Shown in pieces: positions 17,023-27,454 of a stretch of 64,000 bases of DNA (the first letter of the stretch is position 1; each line of letters opens with the position of its first letter). The stretch spans positions 558,001 to 622,000 of the forward strand of contig JACDOD010000001.1 in assembly GCA_017656265.1 (NCBI GenBank), given 5' to 3'. The notes beneath the pieces are model-generated. The model was not told the origin of the DNA and ran no database searches. It was given only the letters and a program-made list of their open reading frames with translations. The translations under genes and the position numbers were made by a program. This DNA comes from Bacillaceae bacterium. Its GTDB lineage: Bacteria; Bacillota; Bacilli; Bacillales; Alkalibacillaceae.

Positions 17023-17745
17023 TTAGCTTTCTTTAAGCTGTTTTCTATATTGAGTTGGCGTTGTTCCAGTAAACTTTACAAAGGTTCTGGTAAACGAGGA
17101 CAGATGATCATAACCAACGTAATGAGCTATCATGGAAATAGACCAGTCTGTCTCCTCCAGCAGTTTTTTTGATTCGTTGATACGAATTTCCTGAATGTAC
17201 GTTCCTGGCGTTTTTCCCGTTTTCTTTTTAAACCATTCCGTAAAATAGACAGGATGATAATGCTCAAGCTCTGCTAGTCTGTAAACAGATATTGGTTCAG
17301 CAAAGTGATTATGAATATATTCTATAGAAGGGTGGGATGCATCAGGCAATTTTTTCACGATATAACGGCTCAACTGGTCTAATGAAGAGGCAGACTTCCC
17401 CTTCAGTCTATGCACCTCTTCCATCAAAAGAAAACGCAGCGATTTCCATTTATAATCAAGGTTTAATTGAATAGGTTCACTGGATTCAACGATAATCCCT
17501 TCGTTTAAAAAATGTTTTGGTACATCCAGAACTAAAAATTCATTTGCTGTAAATGAATGAAAGGTGTGCATACAATGAAAAGGTATAAAAAAAATGGTAT
17601 CCTCTTTCAAGTGAAAACAGTTATGATCTGTTTTTACTTTCATGTCACCTTTTAAGGGAAAAAGAAGCTGACCGAAAGTATGATCATGGGTAACCGGAAC
17701 CCGGGAATATGTTCTTTTTTCACATATTGCATGCCTTATTTCCAT
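17023..17745 (-). CDS. AraC family transcriptional regulator
   Basis: A 240-aa regulator with an N-terminal cupin-like sensor domain (HDHTFGQLLFPLKGDMKV near residue 20, then a His-rich FHCMHTFHSF near 55). The C-terminal double helix-turn-helix ends in HLSSFTRTFVKFTGTTPTQYR. AGGGGG precedes the ATG. It starts 26 bases after the deacetylase stop and ends 77 bases before the EamA start, so the three genes probably form one unit. The likely target is the EamA gene; the inducer is unknown. Confidence 0.87.
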   Translation of the reverse strand: MEIRHAICEKRTYSRVPVTHDHTFGQLLFPLKGDMKVKTDHNCFHLKEDTIFFIPFHCMHTFHSFTANEFLVLDVPKHFLNEGIIVESSEPIQLNLDYKWKSLRFLLMEEVHRLKGKSASSLDQLSRYIVKKLPDASHPSIEYIHNHFAEPISVYRLAELEHYHPVYFTEWFKKKTGKTPGTYIQEIRINESKKLLEETDWSISMIAHYVGYDHLSSFTRTFVKFTGTTPTQYRKQLKES

Positions 17746-17771
17746 TTGATAACCCCCTGAGTCTATGACAC

Positions 17772-18677
17772 CTACTTCCCGCCATCATCCGGAACAGTAA
17801 CTTCAATGGCATCTGGATTTACGAAACCGAACCCTTTATTGGCAAGACCGGTTACAATATCATCCAGTGCTTGATACGTCCATTCCCTGTCATGCATGAG
17901 CAGGTTTGATCCATTACCCAGAAGATTCGTATTGACCATGATATCTGCTAAAGCTTTCTCATTCATGTATTCTTTATTCCAATCGTAGCCAAAGGACCAG
18001 TTCATTACCAGCATCCCTTCCTCTTCAGCTACTTTTTTAGAATAATCTGTATTCACTCCAAAGGGTGCACGGAAAAACTTTGGCCGTTCACCCGTAATTT
18101 CTTCTACCAGGTCATTGACACTCACTATTTCTTCATATTGTTTTTCCTCAGATAATTCACTTAATTTTTTATGACTGTACGTATGGTTTCCAATTTCGAA
18201 TCCCATATTATAAATTTGTTTTAACTTATCTCTTCCGTTGTCTGCTTCAATAAAAATTCCATTGACAAAAAAGATGGCTGGAACGTCATTCTCTTTCAGT
18301 GTTTTTGCCATTTCCACAGCATACTGATCAGGAGCATCGTCAATTGTAATTAATACGACTTCCTTTGGAGCATCTTTAATGGGTGTTAGGCTCCATACAT
18401 CTGTTAGTTGATATTGTGGTTTTTCTGGTTCCTGTTGGGCTGGTTCGTTGGATATGTCTGTATTACGTTCTCTTTCAGTATCACCCTGATCCGTTTCATC
18501 AGGGGTTACATCTTCCTCTTTTTCTGCAGATTCATCGCTTCCCTTATGATTATCTTTCCCTTGCAAATTTTCATCATTTGTACTATCCTCTACTGATGGT
18601 GTCGGGTCTGGCTGGGTATTGCTCGTTCCGCAGCTGGCTAACATTAGTGCAGCAATGATTATGAAAATTTTTTTCAC
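17772..18677 (-). CDS. Polysaccharide deacetylase (NodB-type) lipoprotein
   Basis: A 301-aa exported lipoprotein from a GTG start (GGGGGGAA upstream). The signal peptide ends at LMLASC, followed by a long Asp/Glu/Ser-rich linker to about residue 90. The NodB domain has the catalytic DD in LITIDDAPDQ, the metal-binding HTYSH, and RAPFG. It would remove acetyl groups from cell-wall or other N-acetylated glycans at the outer membrane face. It lies upstream of araC and eamA on the same strand. Confidence 0.85.
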   Translation of the reverse strand: MKKIFIIIAALMLASCGTSNTQPDPTPSVEDSTNDENLQGKDNHKGSDESAEKEEDVTPDETDQGDTERERNTDISNEPAQQEPEKPQYQLTDVWSLTPIKDAPKEVVLITIDDAPDQYAVEMAKTLKENDVPAIFFVNGIFIEADNGRDKLKQIYNMGFEIGNHTYSHKKLSELSEEKQYEEIVSVNDLVEEITGERPKFFRAPFGVNTDYSKKVAEEEGMLVMNWSFGYDWNKEYMNEKALADIMVNTNLLGNGSNLLMHDREWTYQALDDIVTGLANKGFGFVNPDAIEVTVPDDGGK

Positions 18678-18791
18678 ATTTGTTCCCCCCTGGATGGAAT
18701 TCGTTATAATCATTATATCTGAATTTTTTATATGAAACGATCAAATTTTAATGGGAATTTAAATTATGAGAACAGAATCAGGTGAAATTGA

Positions 18792-19862
18792 ATGGAAAGC
18801 TTTCAAACACTTAGACGCCTTTTACCAATTGGAAGTCGCACACTAAAAACTGGAATTTCTGTATTTATCACAGCATTAATTTGCCAGCTACTGAATTTGC
18901 CCGTGATTTTTGCTGTTATTACTGCCATAGTGACTGTTGAACATACAGCCTTTGATTCAATCAGAAAAGCAATGGTACGATTTCCTGCATCTGCTATCGG
19001 AGCCTTTCTTGCTGTTTCATTTTACGGACTGTTTGGCAAAAGTGCGCTGACCTACGCACTGGCTGCTATGCTTACGATTGCTGTTTGTCACAAACTGAAA
19101 CTGGATGAAGGAATTATTGTTGCAACTCTCACCGCAGTAGCTATGATCCCAGAATTTCAGAGTCATTACCTCGTTTCTTTTTTTGTACGTTTAGGGACAA
19201 CATCAATTGGTATCATTGTGTCAACTGCGGTTAATTTTTTATTGCTGCCACCAGATTATACACGGTCCATTTATAAAAATGTATCTGACCTATATCAGAA
19301 AACATCTGATTTACTCATTCAAACATCCGGATGGCTGCTGAAATTAGATACCACAAAAAAACACCGGCTTGACTTATCTTATAAACAGCTGACGCGACAG
19401 ATGGAGCAGACATACAACTTGATTCAATACCAGCGGGAAGAATGGAAATATCACAAACATTCGAAAAACGAAATGAAAGTATTCCAATATGCACAAAAGA
19501 AGCTAAACTTACTTCAGCAAATTTTATATCACGTTGGAAATTTACAGTATGTTGAATTAAAATCCCACTCCTTTAATGAGGATGAAAAACATTTTTTACA
19601 GAGTATTATTCTGTCAATTAGTGACATATTAAAATCATCCGGGCACGAAATTCCAGATGATCACTTTGAAAAAATAGAAAAATTAGATGAAGATTTCTGG
19701 CACTGGAAAGATGAGCATGTATGTGAAACGCCAGTAAAATATAAACATCATTTTCCGGCCGAAACGATCGTATTGTATGAAATCTTATGTTTGCATGATG
19801 TTCTTGAGGAATTACAGGAACTAGCAAAGTCAAGAAAACACTTCAGTTATGAAAATGACTAG
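18792..19862 (+). CDS. Aromatic acid exporter family protein (ArAE/DUF939 type)
   Basis: A 356-aa protein. The N-terminal ~155 residues hold about six membrane helices (TLKTGISVFITALICQLLNL then FAVITAIVTVEHTAFDS). A soluble alpha-helical C-terminal domain follows, as in YqjA/FUSC-like proteins, and may export aromatic or amphipathic acids. AGGTGA lies 7-8 bases before the ATG. The BCCT transporter gene follows after 35 bases on the same strand and may be co-transcribed. No substrate evidence is present. Confidence 0.8.
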   Translation: MESFQTLRRLLPIGSRTLKTGISVFITALICQLLNLPVIFAVITAIVTVEHTAFDSIRKAMVRFPASAIGAFLAVSFYGLFGKSALTYALAAMLTIAVCHKLKLDEGIIVATLTAVAMIPEFQSHYLVSFFVRLGTTSIGIIVSTAVNFLLLPPDYTRSIYKNVSDLYQKTSDLLIQTSGWLLKLDTTKKHRLDLSYKQLTRQMEQTYNLIQYQREEWKYHKHSKNEMKVFQYAQKKLNLLQQILYHVGNLQYVELKSHSFNEDEKHFLQSIILSISDILKSSGHEIPDDHFEKIEKLDEDFWHWKDEHVCETPVKYKHHFPAETIVLYEILCLHDVLEELQELAKSRKHFSYEND

Positions 19863-19897
19863 ATAAGCAACATCGTTCGCAGAAAGAGAGGGAAAGC

Positions 19898-21445
19898 ATG
19901 CAACAAAAGGTATCACAAGTATTTTATATATCCATCATCATAGCTATTATCTTTATCACCTGGGGAATTATACCTGAAGCTGTACTTCCTGTCTGGAACC
20001 TTGAACACATCACAGGTCTTATACAAGGATTTTTGGTCAATAAGTTTGGCTGGTTTTATCTCATGTATGCTACTGCCTTTCTAGTTTTTGCCCTGTTTTT
20101 AATTTTTTCTAAATACGGAAATATTGTATTAGGAAAAGACGGCGAAGAGCCTGAATATTCTTATTTGACATGGTTTGCCATGTTATTTAGTGCAGGAATG
20201 GGGATCGGGCTGGTCTTCTGGGGAGCTGCTGAACCCATTTATCATTTTCATAACCCTCCTGTGCCGGGGCAAGATCCTAATGTCGCTGCCAAGATGGCTA
20301 TGAGGTACAGTTTTTTTCACTGGGGGCTTCATCCCTGGGGCATCTATGCAGTGCTGGCACTGGCCCTTGCCTATTTCCAGTTTCGTAAGGAATCACCCGG
20401 TCTAATCAGCAGGATATTAACTCCCCTTTTTGGAGATAAGATGAAAGGCGGATGGGGAACTGTCGTAGATATTCTGGCCGTTTTCGCAACCGTGTTTGGA
20501 GTAGCTACTTCTCTCGGATTTGGTGCCATGCAAATCAGTGGTGGGTTTTCCTTTCTTTTCCAAGAATTAAATGACTCGTTTCGTCTTCAGCTGATCATTA
20601 TTTTAGTGGTAACCGTCCTGTTTTTAACATCTGCTATGACAGGGTTAAATAGAGGAATTAAGTTTTTAAGCACAACTAATATTATTCTGGCCATCCTGTT
20701 AATGTTATTTGTATTGTTTACAGGGCCAACGAACTTTATCATGGACTACTTTACAACAACTCTCGGAAGTTATCTGCAGAATTTGCCGTCAATGAGTTTT
20801 AGGATGACCCCGTTCAACCAGGATAATACATGGGTCCAGGATTGGACAATATTTTATTGGGCCTGGTGGATTGCATGGGCTCCATTTGTTGGAATGTTTA
20901 TTGCGAGGGTATCCAGAGGACGTACCGTTCGTGAATTTATTCTTGGAGTCCTAATTGTTCCAACTGTTTTCGGAGCTCTATGGTTCTCTGTTTTTGGCGG
21001 TTCAGCTATTTCGATTGAATATCCCAATAATGATATAATTATGAATGCTATTTCCAGCGAAGGTACAGAGGTTGCTTTATTTACATTACTGGATTATTTC
21101 CCAGTCAGTTCCATTACTTCAACCCTTGCTATACTGCTGATTTCAACCTTTTTTGTAACATCTGCTGATTCAGCAACCTTTGTGCTGGGAATGCAAACCA
21201 CTAACGGAAGTCTGAACCCGGCTAAAAATATAAAGTTTTCCTGGGGAATCATCCAATCTGCAGCAGCTGCGGTTCTTTTATGGCAGGGCGGCTTAAGTGC
21301 CCTGCAGACAGCATCAATTATTGCGGCATTCCCATTCACCATTGTATTAATTCTCATAGTATTTTCATTGATGAAATGTTTTAAAGAAGAAGCCAGAAGA
21401 TACCCGCTGACAAGAAGAAAACCCCGGCCTCAAACTGAAGAATAG
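19898..21445 (+). CDS. BCCT family transporter (glycine betaine/choline/carnitine, OpuD-like)
   Basis: A 515-aa protein with twelve predicted membrane helices. BCCT signatures are clear: GAAEPIYHF, FHWGLHPWGIY and the tryptophan-rich FYWAWWIAWAPFVGMFIARVS near residue 325. These proteins import compatible solutes such as glycine betaine with Na+ or H+, giving osmotic protection. GAGGGAAAGC precedes the ATG. A strong terminator follows at 21451. Substrate choice cannot be read from the sequence. Confidence 0.9.
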   Translation: MQQKVSQVFYISIIIAIIFITWGIIPEAVLPVWNLEHITGLIQGFLVNKFGWFYLMYATAFLVFALFLIFSKYGNIVLGKDGEEPEYSYLTWFAMLFSAGMGIGLVFWGAAEPIYHFHNPPVPGQDPNVAAKMAMRYSFFHWGLHPWGIYAVLALALAYFQFRKESPGLISRILTPLFGDKMKGGWGTVVDILAVFATVFGVATSLGFGAMQISGGFSFLFQELNDSFRLQLIIILVVTVLFLTSAMTGLNRGIKFLSTTNIILAILLMLFVLFTGPTNFIMDYFTTTLGSYLQNLPSMSFRMTPFNQDNTWVQDWTIFYWAWWIAWAPFVGMFIARVSRGRTVREFILGVLIVPTVFGALWFSVFGGSAISIEYPNNDIIMNAISSEGTEVALFTLLDYFPVSSITSTLAILLISTFFVTSADSATFVLGMQTTNGSLNPAKNIKFSWGIIQSAAAAVLLWQGGLSALQTASIIAAFPFTIVLILIVFSLMKCFKEEARRYPLTRRKPRPQTEE

Positions 21446-21450
21446 CTCAT

Positions 21451-21486
21451 AAAAAGCAGCGAATTCCCGATCTTTCGCTGCTTTTT
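21451..21486. terminator. Bidirectional terminator after the BCCT gene
   Basis: AAAAAGCAGCGA and TCGCTGCTTTTT form a perfect 12-bp stem with an 11-12 base loop. It also serves the convergent small membrane protein gene that ends at 21486. Confidence 0.88.
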
Positions 21487-21728
21487 CACATGTACCATCG
21501 CTGAAACCAGACATGTCCAAAATAGATACCAGAGTATGTTAAAAAGATAAAAAACAGTCTGAGTCCAGATGATACCTTAAACTTACGGCCTGACAAATAG
21601 GCAATCGTGAAGAACCATAAAAAAAGCAGTAATTTCATAAACATATGATCCTTTGAAGACAAATGAATAGAAAGAAGATAAAAGCTCCAGACGATTAATA
21701 AAATTTGTGTATAAACCCACTTTTCCAT
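21486..21728 (-). CDS. Small membrane protein of unknown function
   Basis: An 80-aa protein with three hydrophobic segments (about residues 5-25, 31-47 and 54-72) and a Trp/Tyr-rich end. No family is recognised. The start at 21728 is chosen for AAGGATGG about 10 bases upstream; a longer reading to 21872 would add 48 polar residues but has no ribosome site. It shares a terminator with the BCCT gene and could be independent of it. Confidence 0.5.
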   Translation of the reverse strand: MEKWVYTQILLIVWSFYLLSIHLSSKDHMFMKLLLFLWFFTIAYLSGRKFKVSSGLRLFFIFLTYSGIYFGHVWFQRWYM

Positions 21729-21956
21729 ATCAAGGACCATCCTTTTGTCCAATTCTAAAATCTCCCGGGAAAAATAGCAGTAGATCTCCTGAACGTCAGT
21801 TTGCTGGTTCCTCTGCGGAAACGTATATGCGGTTACTAAATTATATGAAAAATTAAGGAAAGTATTTTTCATTTATGTAACATTTTGTTTACAAGCCCTA
21901 TTTCTCCATATTCATTTGATAGAATAACATTAAAACCAACTGTGAAGGGGATATAA

Positions 21957-22343
21957 ATGGAAAAAGCTTGGATTCCATTTGCCGCGCTTTTACTCGTGTT
22001 TTCAAATTCATGTACAGACCAGCAGACAGCTACCAGAGCTGTTCAATTTGAATCAGAAGATTACCAGGTTATCTTTTTCTCAGACGATCAGAACCGTGAA
22101 ACCCAGGAGGAATATCTGGACGCCATTTTAGTATTGCAAAACAGTGAGTGGTTTAATCAATTAGAGTGGAATCAGCAGATATTAAAAGATGATGAGATAC
22201 CTGACCTGTCCTTTCACTCTTATCCGGCATTGGTCATCCTCAAGAACGGTCAGTTAGTCAAAACGATCTCCGGCAAAGAATCAAAAGAAGATATTGTTAA
22301 TCATGTACTGGAAATCTTACCAGAACAATCTTCCATACAATAA
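21957..22343 (+). CDS. Small lipoprotein with a thioredoxin-like fold lacking CxxC
   Basis: A 128-aa protein with a short signal peptide and lipobox-like VFSNSC (Cys19). The mature part reads like a thioredoxin fold: a beta strand VIFFSDD, then the cis-proline region SYPALVILKNGQLVKTISG near residue 92. The usual CxxC is missing; the matching site near residue 40 has no cysteine, so disulfide exchange is unlikely. AAGGGGAT precedes the ATG. Copy 3 of the terminator element follows. Confidence 0.6.
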   Translation: MEKAWIPFAALLLVFSNSCTDQQTATRAVQFESEDYQVIFFSDDQNRETQEEYLDAILVLQNSEWFNQLEWNQQILKDDEIPDLSFHSYPALVILKNGQLVKTISGKESKEDIVNHVLEILPEQSSIQ

Positions 22344-22383
22344 TATGTCATCCCCTTTTCCATTCGCATAAATCATATGCCTG

Positions 22384-22506
22384 GAAGCTGAGAAAAAACT
22401 GCATATGATCATGAAAGATCCGAACTTATTCAACCGTCACATGAATGAGTTCGGTTTTTTTATTTCGCCTTTTCCACCCTTCATTAATTTTTTTGTCTCC
22501 CTCTTT
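22384..22506 (+). repeat. Dispersed terminator-carrying element, copy 3
   Basis: The inner hairpin at 22418-22461 (ATCCGAACT, ATTCA, TGAAT, GAGTTCGG, T7) follows the thioredoxin-like lipoprotein gene. The left arm 22384-22404 matches copy 1 at 16 of 21 positions, and a degenerate right arm TTTTGTCTCCCTC is at 22493-22505. The rest of the 22344-22655 gap, up to the chemoreceptor start, shows nothing else certain. Confidence 0.65.
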
Positions 22507-22655
22507 TTTGATGCTTTTTTTGGCTAAATTATGAAAACAAAGCGAAAATTTCATGGTATAATTCTGAATATGACAAAATTCTTTATATTTTGACATGGGA
22601 TGGGGTCGAGATTGTTCAGAAAAAAATTCAGTCAGATAAAGGGGGACTTTATTTC

Positions 22656-24650
22656 ATGAAAAGTATTAAAATTAAAATCATTGTAACTTTTACATTGTTA
22701 TTCTTTCTTGTTTTAGCATCTGTTTCTACCTTTACTTACATGAGTACCAAGGGGTCTATCGAAGAAGAGATAAAGATCTCAGCTCAGGATTCTGTGGAAG
22801 AAATGAAACGTAATATTGAGCTTTATCTCAAACATTATGTGAATGGGGTTGAGCGATACGCGAAAAGTGAAGCCATTCAAAACTTCATTAAGACCAAAAT
22901 CAATAACCAGTATGCGAACTTTACGCCAATCCGTAAAGACCTGGCCATTTATAATGAGACATACCCAAATGTTGAACTTACTTACTTTGGGTTAAGCAAC
23001 AAGACTTTTTACTCCGAGCCATCAATTGAACTTCCAGATGATTGGGACCCAACCTCCCGCCCATGGTACCAAAAAGCTGCCAATAACCCTGGACAAGTTG
23101 TTTTTACTGATCCATATATTGATGTCAACACGAATGAATATATTGTAAGTGTTGCACGTTCTATACATGACCCTGTCACCGATGAAGTCATTGGAGTGAT
23201 GGCCAACGACATCACTCTGCAGGCCTTGACCAATATTGTAACCGAAACAAACCTCGGTTATGAAGGATACCCTGTCCTGCTTGATCAGAATGGCATGGCT
23301 CTTGTTCACCCATCAAAAAAAGGGGAAGATTTATCTGAATCCCTTTTATTCCAAAATCTTACCGAATCAGGAACCAATACTGGTTTAACAACAAATGATG
23401 AGACTAATGAATTAATTGCTTTTCACACGATTGAAGGTACCGGCTGGAAAGTAGGAGCCGTTTACTCGGAAAATAATTTATTTCAGATGTCCCGTGAACT
23501 GCTGTCAACTATTATTTTAATATCAGCAGTTGCCATCGTTCTTACTTTTGTAATCACGTATTTTATTTCAAGAAGCATTACGAACCCGCTTATTCGGGTA
23601 CGAAATGAAGTGAATAAAGTAGCAAATGGGGATTTAACTGCGAATGTTGATATAAAGACTAAAGATGAGATCGGTCAGCTGGCCATGAACTTTAACCAAA
23701 TGGTTCATAATATGAAAGAACTGATTGAACATGTGAATCACTCCATTCATGAAGTGGGCGAGTCATCAGAATCATTAAGTGCTATTTCAGAGGAAACCAG
23801 TGCATCAGGTGAAGAAATTAACCGGGCAATTTCTGAAATCGCAAGTGGTGCAACAAAACAGTCAGAAGATGTTGAAATTACCAGACAGAAAGTTGCTTCG
23901 CTTTCTGATCAAATTCAAAAAGTCAATCACCAAAATGAACAAATGCTGCAATTGTCTACCCGTGCAAACGAAGCCAATGAAACTGGTCTAAATCAAATCA
24001 CCAAATTAAGTGAAAAAACCGAAGAATTTCAGAAAGTCATCGGAGAGGTCAGTACTGTAATTACCAGCCTTGTCAACCAGGTTAAAGCGATCGAAAGCGT
24101 GATTGACTCCATTACGGATATTTCCGAGCAGACCAACTTGCTTGCTTTAAATGCAAGTATTGAAGCAGCACGCGCAGGTGAACATGGTAAAGGATTCGCA
24201 GTGGTTGCTGAAGAAGTGCGAAAGCTTGCTGAACAGTCATCTGAGGCAACCGAGCAAGTACGTCAAACGATTATGGGCATTGAGGAAGAGACTCAAAAAG
24301 CCCTTAAAGAAATGGAACAAACTGAACTTATCTCAAAAGAGCAGGATGAAGTGGTTAATGATACACAGGATGCATTCCATACTATCGCTGATATGATGCA
24401 GCAGATGATTACTTCCATCGATCAGGTAAGTGAAGAAGTCAAATATATGAATCAATTTGAAGAAGATGTTAAGGCATCTGTAGAAAATATCGCATCCGTA
24501 TCGGAAGAATTTGCAGCATCCACAGAACAAGTTACCGCTTCGACAGAAGAAACGATCAGGGCTATAAGCTCCATTTCGGAATCCGCTGAACAGTTAAATG
24601 AATCCAGTAAGCGTCTGCAGGAAATGATCCATCGATTTAGAACGGAATAA
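22656..24650 (+). CDS. Methyl-accepting chemotaxis protein with dCache sensor
   Basis: A 664-aa chemoreceptor. A membrane helix (residues ~8-30) is followed by an extracellular dCache-type ligand domain (residues ~35-270; [14 protein letters not shown] is a hallmark) and a second helix (~285-305). A HAMP domain then leads to the cytoplasmic signalling domain with the hairpin-tip sequence [20 protein letters not shown]. It would sense small ligands, often amino acids, and signal through CheW/CheA. ATG 22656 is chosen for AAAGGGGGA upstream. It is monocistronic with a strong terminator. A sigma-D promoter may exist near 22530 but is not convincing. Confidence 0.9.
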   Translation: MKSIKIKIIVTFTLLFFLVLASVSTFTYMSTKGSIEEEIKISAQDSVEEMKRNIELYLKHYVNGVERYAKSEAIQNFIKTKINNQYANFTPIRKDLAIYNETYPNVELTYFGLSNKTFYSEPSIELPDDWDPTSRPWYQKAANNPGQVVFTDPYIDVNTNEYIVSVARSIHDPVTDEVIGVMANDITLQALTNIVTETNLGYEGYPVLLDQNGMALVHPSKKGEDLSESLLFQNLTESGTNTGLTTNDETNELIAFHTIEGTGWKVGAVYSENNLFQMSRELLSTIILISAVAIVLTFVITYFISRSITNPLIRVRNEVNKVANGDLTANVDIKTKDEIGQLAMNFNQMVHNMKELIEHVNHSIHEVGESSESLSAISEETSASGEEINRAISEIASGATKQSEDVEITRQKVASLSDQIQKVNHQNEQMLQLSTRANEANETGLNQITKLSEKTEEFQKVIGEVSTVITSLVNQVKAIESVIDSITDISEQTNLLALNASIEAARAGEHGKGFAVVAEEVRKLAEQSSEATEQVRQTIMGIEEETQKALKEMEQTELISKEQDEVVNDTQDAFHTIADMMQQMITSIDQVSEEVKYMNQFEEDVKASVENIASVSEEFAASTEQVTASTEETIRAISSISESAEQLNESSKRLQEMIHRFRTE

Positions 24651-24682
24651 AGTTAATTCAAGTTTATCTAAAATTTTCACAT

Positions 24683-24718
24683 AAAAAATCCTCCCTTTAT
24701 AGCAGGGAGGATTTTTTA
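24683..24718. terminator. Bidirectional terminator between the chemoreceptor gene and pdhD
   Basis: AAAAAATCCTCCCT and AGGGAGGATTTTTT form a 14-bp perfect stem with a 6-base loop. It ends both the + strand chemoreceptor gene and the - strand pdh operon. Confidence 0.9.
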
Positions 24719-24726
24719 TTGGCTTA

Positions 24727-26136
24727 TTATTTTACAATATGAATTGGTGTGCCAAGAGCTACCTCTGCAGCTTCCATCGTAATCTCACCTAATGTCGGGT
24801 GAGCATGAATGGTCAGCGCAAGGTCTTCTGCTGTCATACCGGCTTCAATGGCAAGACCAAGCTCAGCAATCATATCACTTGCGTTTGGTCCTGCAACCTG
24901 AGCACCAATAACAAGACCGTCTTCTTTTCTGGTTACAAGCTTAACAAATCCATCCGTATCATTAAGCGAAAGTGCACGTCCATTTGCCGCAAATGGGAAT
25001 TTCGCAACTTCCACATCGTATCCGGCTTCTTTTGCTTCCTTATCAGTATAGCCAACGCTTGCCAATTCAGGATCAGAGAAGACAACGGCTGGAATTCCGA
25101 TATAATCGATTTCCGATTTTTCTCCACTGATTGCTTCAGCAGCAATTTTGCCTTCGTAAGAGGCTTTATGAGCAAGCGGAGGTCCAGCTACAATATCCCC
25201 AATGGCGTAGATGTTATCGATATTGGTGCGGCATTGTTTATCGATCTTAATTAGACCCCTGTCATCCATTTCAATACCTACCTGTTCAAGGCCAAGCTCA
25301 TCCGTGTTTGGACGACGGCCTACCGTGACCAGTACATAATCCGCATCAACCGTTTCTTCTTTTCCTTTTGCTTCATACGTAACCGTAACACCATTATCTT
25401 TTTCTTCTACACCTTTTGCCATCGCTTTTGTGATCACTTTTACGCCTTTTTTCTTCAAGCGGCGCTTAACAATGGATGTCATATCTTTCGGGAATCCGCC
25501 TAAAATTTCATCTGCACCTTCCAGGATGGTTACTTCAGTACCGAAGTTTGCATAAGCAGTACCCAGCTCCGTACCGATATAACCTCCACCAATGACAACC
25601 AGCTTTTTCGGAATTTCATTCAGGTTCAAAGCACCTGTGGAATCCAGCACGCGATCAGAAAATTTGAAAGCTGGAATTTCAATTGGACGTGAGCCGGTAG
25701 CTATAATGCAGTTTTTAAACTTATACGTCTGTGAGTTTTTCTCATCCATAATGCGAACGGTGTTTTTATCGACAAAGTAAGCTTCTCCCTTAATGATGTC
25801 AACCTTGTTTCCTTTTAACAGGCTCTCTACACCGCCAGTAAGCTTTTTAACAATGCCTGCTTTCCATTTTTGCACTTTTGAGAAGTCTACTTTTACATTT
25901 TCAGCAGTGATTCCCATGTCATCTGAATGTTGTGCATGTTCGTAGCGATGGCTTGCGGAAATCAGTGCCTTGGAAGGAATGCATCCTACATTTAGACAAA
26001 CACCGCCAAGATTTGCTTTATCAACAATCGTAACCTTTTGTCCGAGCTGTGCTGCGCGAATGGCAGCTACATAACCACCTGGTCCGGCACCAACAACAAG
26101 TGTGTCTAGTTCAATTGGAAAATCTCCTACAACCAT
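24727..26136 (-). CDS. pdhD: Dihydrolipoyl dehydrogenase, E3 of pyruvate dehydrogenase
   Basis: A 469-aa FAD flavoprotein that reoxidises dihydrolipoamide with NAD+. The FAD-binding [19 protein letters not shown] is followed by the redox disulfide [13 protein letters not shown]. The NAD motif [13 protein letters not shown] and the catalytic His-Glu HAHPTLGE near the C-terminus complete the enzyme. It is the last gene of pdhABCD, 4 bases after pdhC. E3 may be shared with other 2-oxoacid dehydrogenases. Confidence 0.95.
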   Translation of the reverse strand: MVVGDFPIELDTLVVGAGPGGYVAAIRAAQLGQKVTIVDKANLGGVCLNVGCIPSKALISASHRYEHAQHSDDMGITAENVKVDFSKVQKWKAGIVKKLTGGVESLLKGNKVDIIKGEAYFVDKNTVRIMDEKNSQTYKFKNCIIATGSRPIEIPAFKFSDRVLDSTGALNLNEIPKKLVVIGGGYIGTELGTAYANFGTEVTILEGADEILGGFPKDMTSIVKRRLKKKGVKVITKAMAKGVEEKDNGVTVTYEAKGKEETVDADYVLVTVGRRPNTDELGLEQVGIEMDDRGLIKIDKQCRTNIDNIYAIGDIVAGPPLAHKASYEGKIAAEAISGEKSEIDYIGIPAVVFSDPELASVGYTDKEAKEAGYDVEVAKFPFAANGRALSLNDTDGFVKLVTRKEDGLVIGAQVAGPNASDMIAELGLAIEAGMTAEDLALTIHAHPTLGEITMEAAEVALGTPIHIVK

Positions 26137-26140
26137 TTTT

Positions 26141-27433
26141 CTACGCCTCCATCATAATTAATTGTGGATCATTAAGTAAACGTTTAATATGATTCAACGC
26201 AAGCTGAGCTGTCGCCCCATCAACCATGCGATGGTCGAAGCTTAAAGAAAGGGCAAGTACTGGAGCTACTACTACTTCCCCATTACGTACAACTGGCTTT
26301 TCAGCAATACGGCCAATTCCCAGGATAGCCACTTCTGGATGGTTGATTACAGGAGTAAACCACTGTCCGCCAGCAGATCCAATGTTGGTAATGGAACAGG
26401 ATGCTCCCTTCATTTCTTCCGGTGCCAGCTTTCCGCTCCGGGCTTTTTCAGCCAGTTCATTTATTTCAGCTGAAATTTCAAACATCGATTTACGGTCTGC
26501 ATCTTTCACAACTGGAACAAGCAAGCCTCTATCCGTATCCGCTGCAATCCCGATGTTATAGTAGTGCTTATGAATGATCTCTTCTGTTTCATCGTCAAAA
26601 GAAGTATTTAAAATTGGATACTTCTTCAGCGTTGAAACAAGGGCTTTTACCACATACGGCAAATAGGTCAGTTTAATATTTTGCTCAGCAGCCACTTCTT
26701 TAAACTTTTTGCGATGGGCAACAAGCTCTGTCACGTCCACATCATCCATTAGTGTAACATGAGGAGCGGTATGTTTGGAAGTCACCATCGCTTTTGCAAT
26801 CGCCCGGCGAATTCCGCTCATCTTTTCACGGGTTTCTGGATATTCACCCTGTGGTACAACTGGCTCTCGGGTCTCTTTTACCGTTTCCTGTTCTTCAGAC
26901 CCTTGTGTAACAGGAGTTACTTCTTCCTGTTGATCTCCCTGCAGATAGCGATCGATATCTTCCTTCAAAATCCGGCCGTTTTTGCCTGTCCCTTTTACTA
27001 GACGAATATCTACATCGTTGTCACGGGCATACTTGCGAACAGACGGCATGGCAATGACACGTTTATTATCTGCCTCAATATCTTCTGTCTCCGCTGCCTT
27101 TGCTCGCTGACTTTCCTTTTCATCTTTCTTTTCGGATTTCTTTGGCTCGTCAGGCTGTTTTTCTTCAGTCTGTTCTTCCTCCTGTGATTCATACCCTTCC
27201 GCATCAAAGGTAATAATGGTATCTCCTACAACAGCTACTTCGCCTTCCTGAACGTTAACATCCTTAACCGTTCCTTCAACTGGTGACGGGATTTCCACTA
27301 CGGCTTTATCATTTTGAACTTCACAGAGAACATCGTCTTCCTTCACTTCATCTCCAGGCTTTACGAACCATTTGACTATTTCACCTTCGTGAATGCCTTC
27401 ACCAATATCTGGCAATTTAAATTCATAGGCCAC
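26141..27433 (-). CDS. pdhC: Dihydrolipoyllysine acetyltransferase, E2 of pyruvate dehydrogenase
   Basis: A 430-aa E2 core protein. It has a single lipoyl domain (residues 1-80; lipoylation Lys in [11 protein letters not shown] near 44), then an Ala/Glu/Lys-rich linker. The E3-binding domain follows near 130-165 ([17 protein letters not shown]), and the catalytic domain has [10 protein letters not shown] near the C-terminus. It transfers acetyl groups to CoA. It lies 21 bases after pdhB and 4 bases before pdhD. Confidence 0.95.
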   Translation of the reverse strand: MAYEFKLPDIGEGIHEGEIVKWFVKPGDEVKEDDVLCEVQNDKAVVEIPSPVEGTVKDVNVQEGEVAVVGDTIITFDAEGYESQEEEQTEEKQPDEPKKSEKKDEKESQRAKAAETEDIEADNKRVIAMPSVRKYARDNDVDIRLVKGTGKNGRILKEDIDRYLQGDQQEEVTPVTQGSEEQETVKETREPVVPQGEYPETREKMSGIRRAIAKAMVTSKHTAPHVTLMDDVDVTELVAHRKKFKEVAAEQNIKLTYLPYVVKALVSTLKKYPILNTSFDDETEEIIHKHYYNIGIAADTDRGLLVPVVKDADRKSMFEISAEINELAEKARSGKLAPEEMKGASCSITNIGSAGGQWFTPVINHPEVAILGIGRIAEKPVVRNGEVVVAPVLALSLSFDHRMVDGATAQLALNHIKRLLNDPQLIMMEA

Positions 27434-27454
27434 AAAAATTCCCTCCTATCATGA

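Noticed and set aside
22530-22561. Sigma-D or sigma-A promoter for the chemoreceptor gene
   Set aside because: TAAA and GCGAAAAT have a short spacing for sigma-D, and the TATAAT near 22556 lacks a fitting -35.
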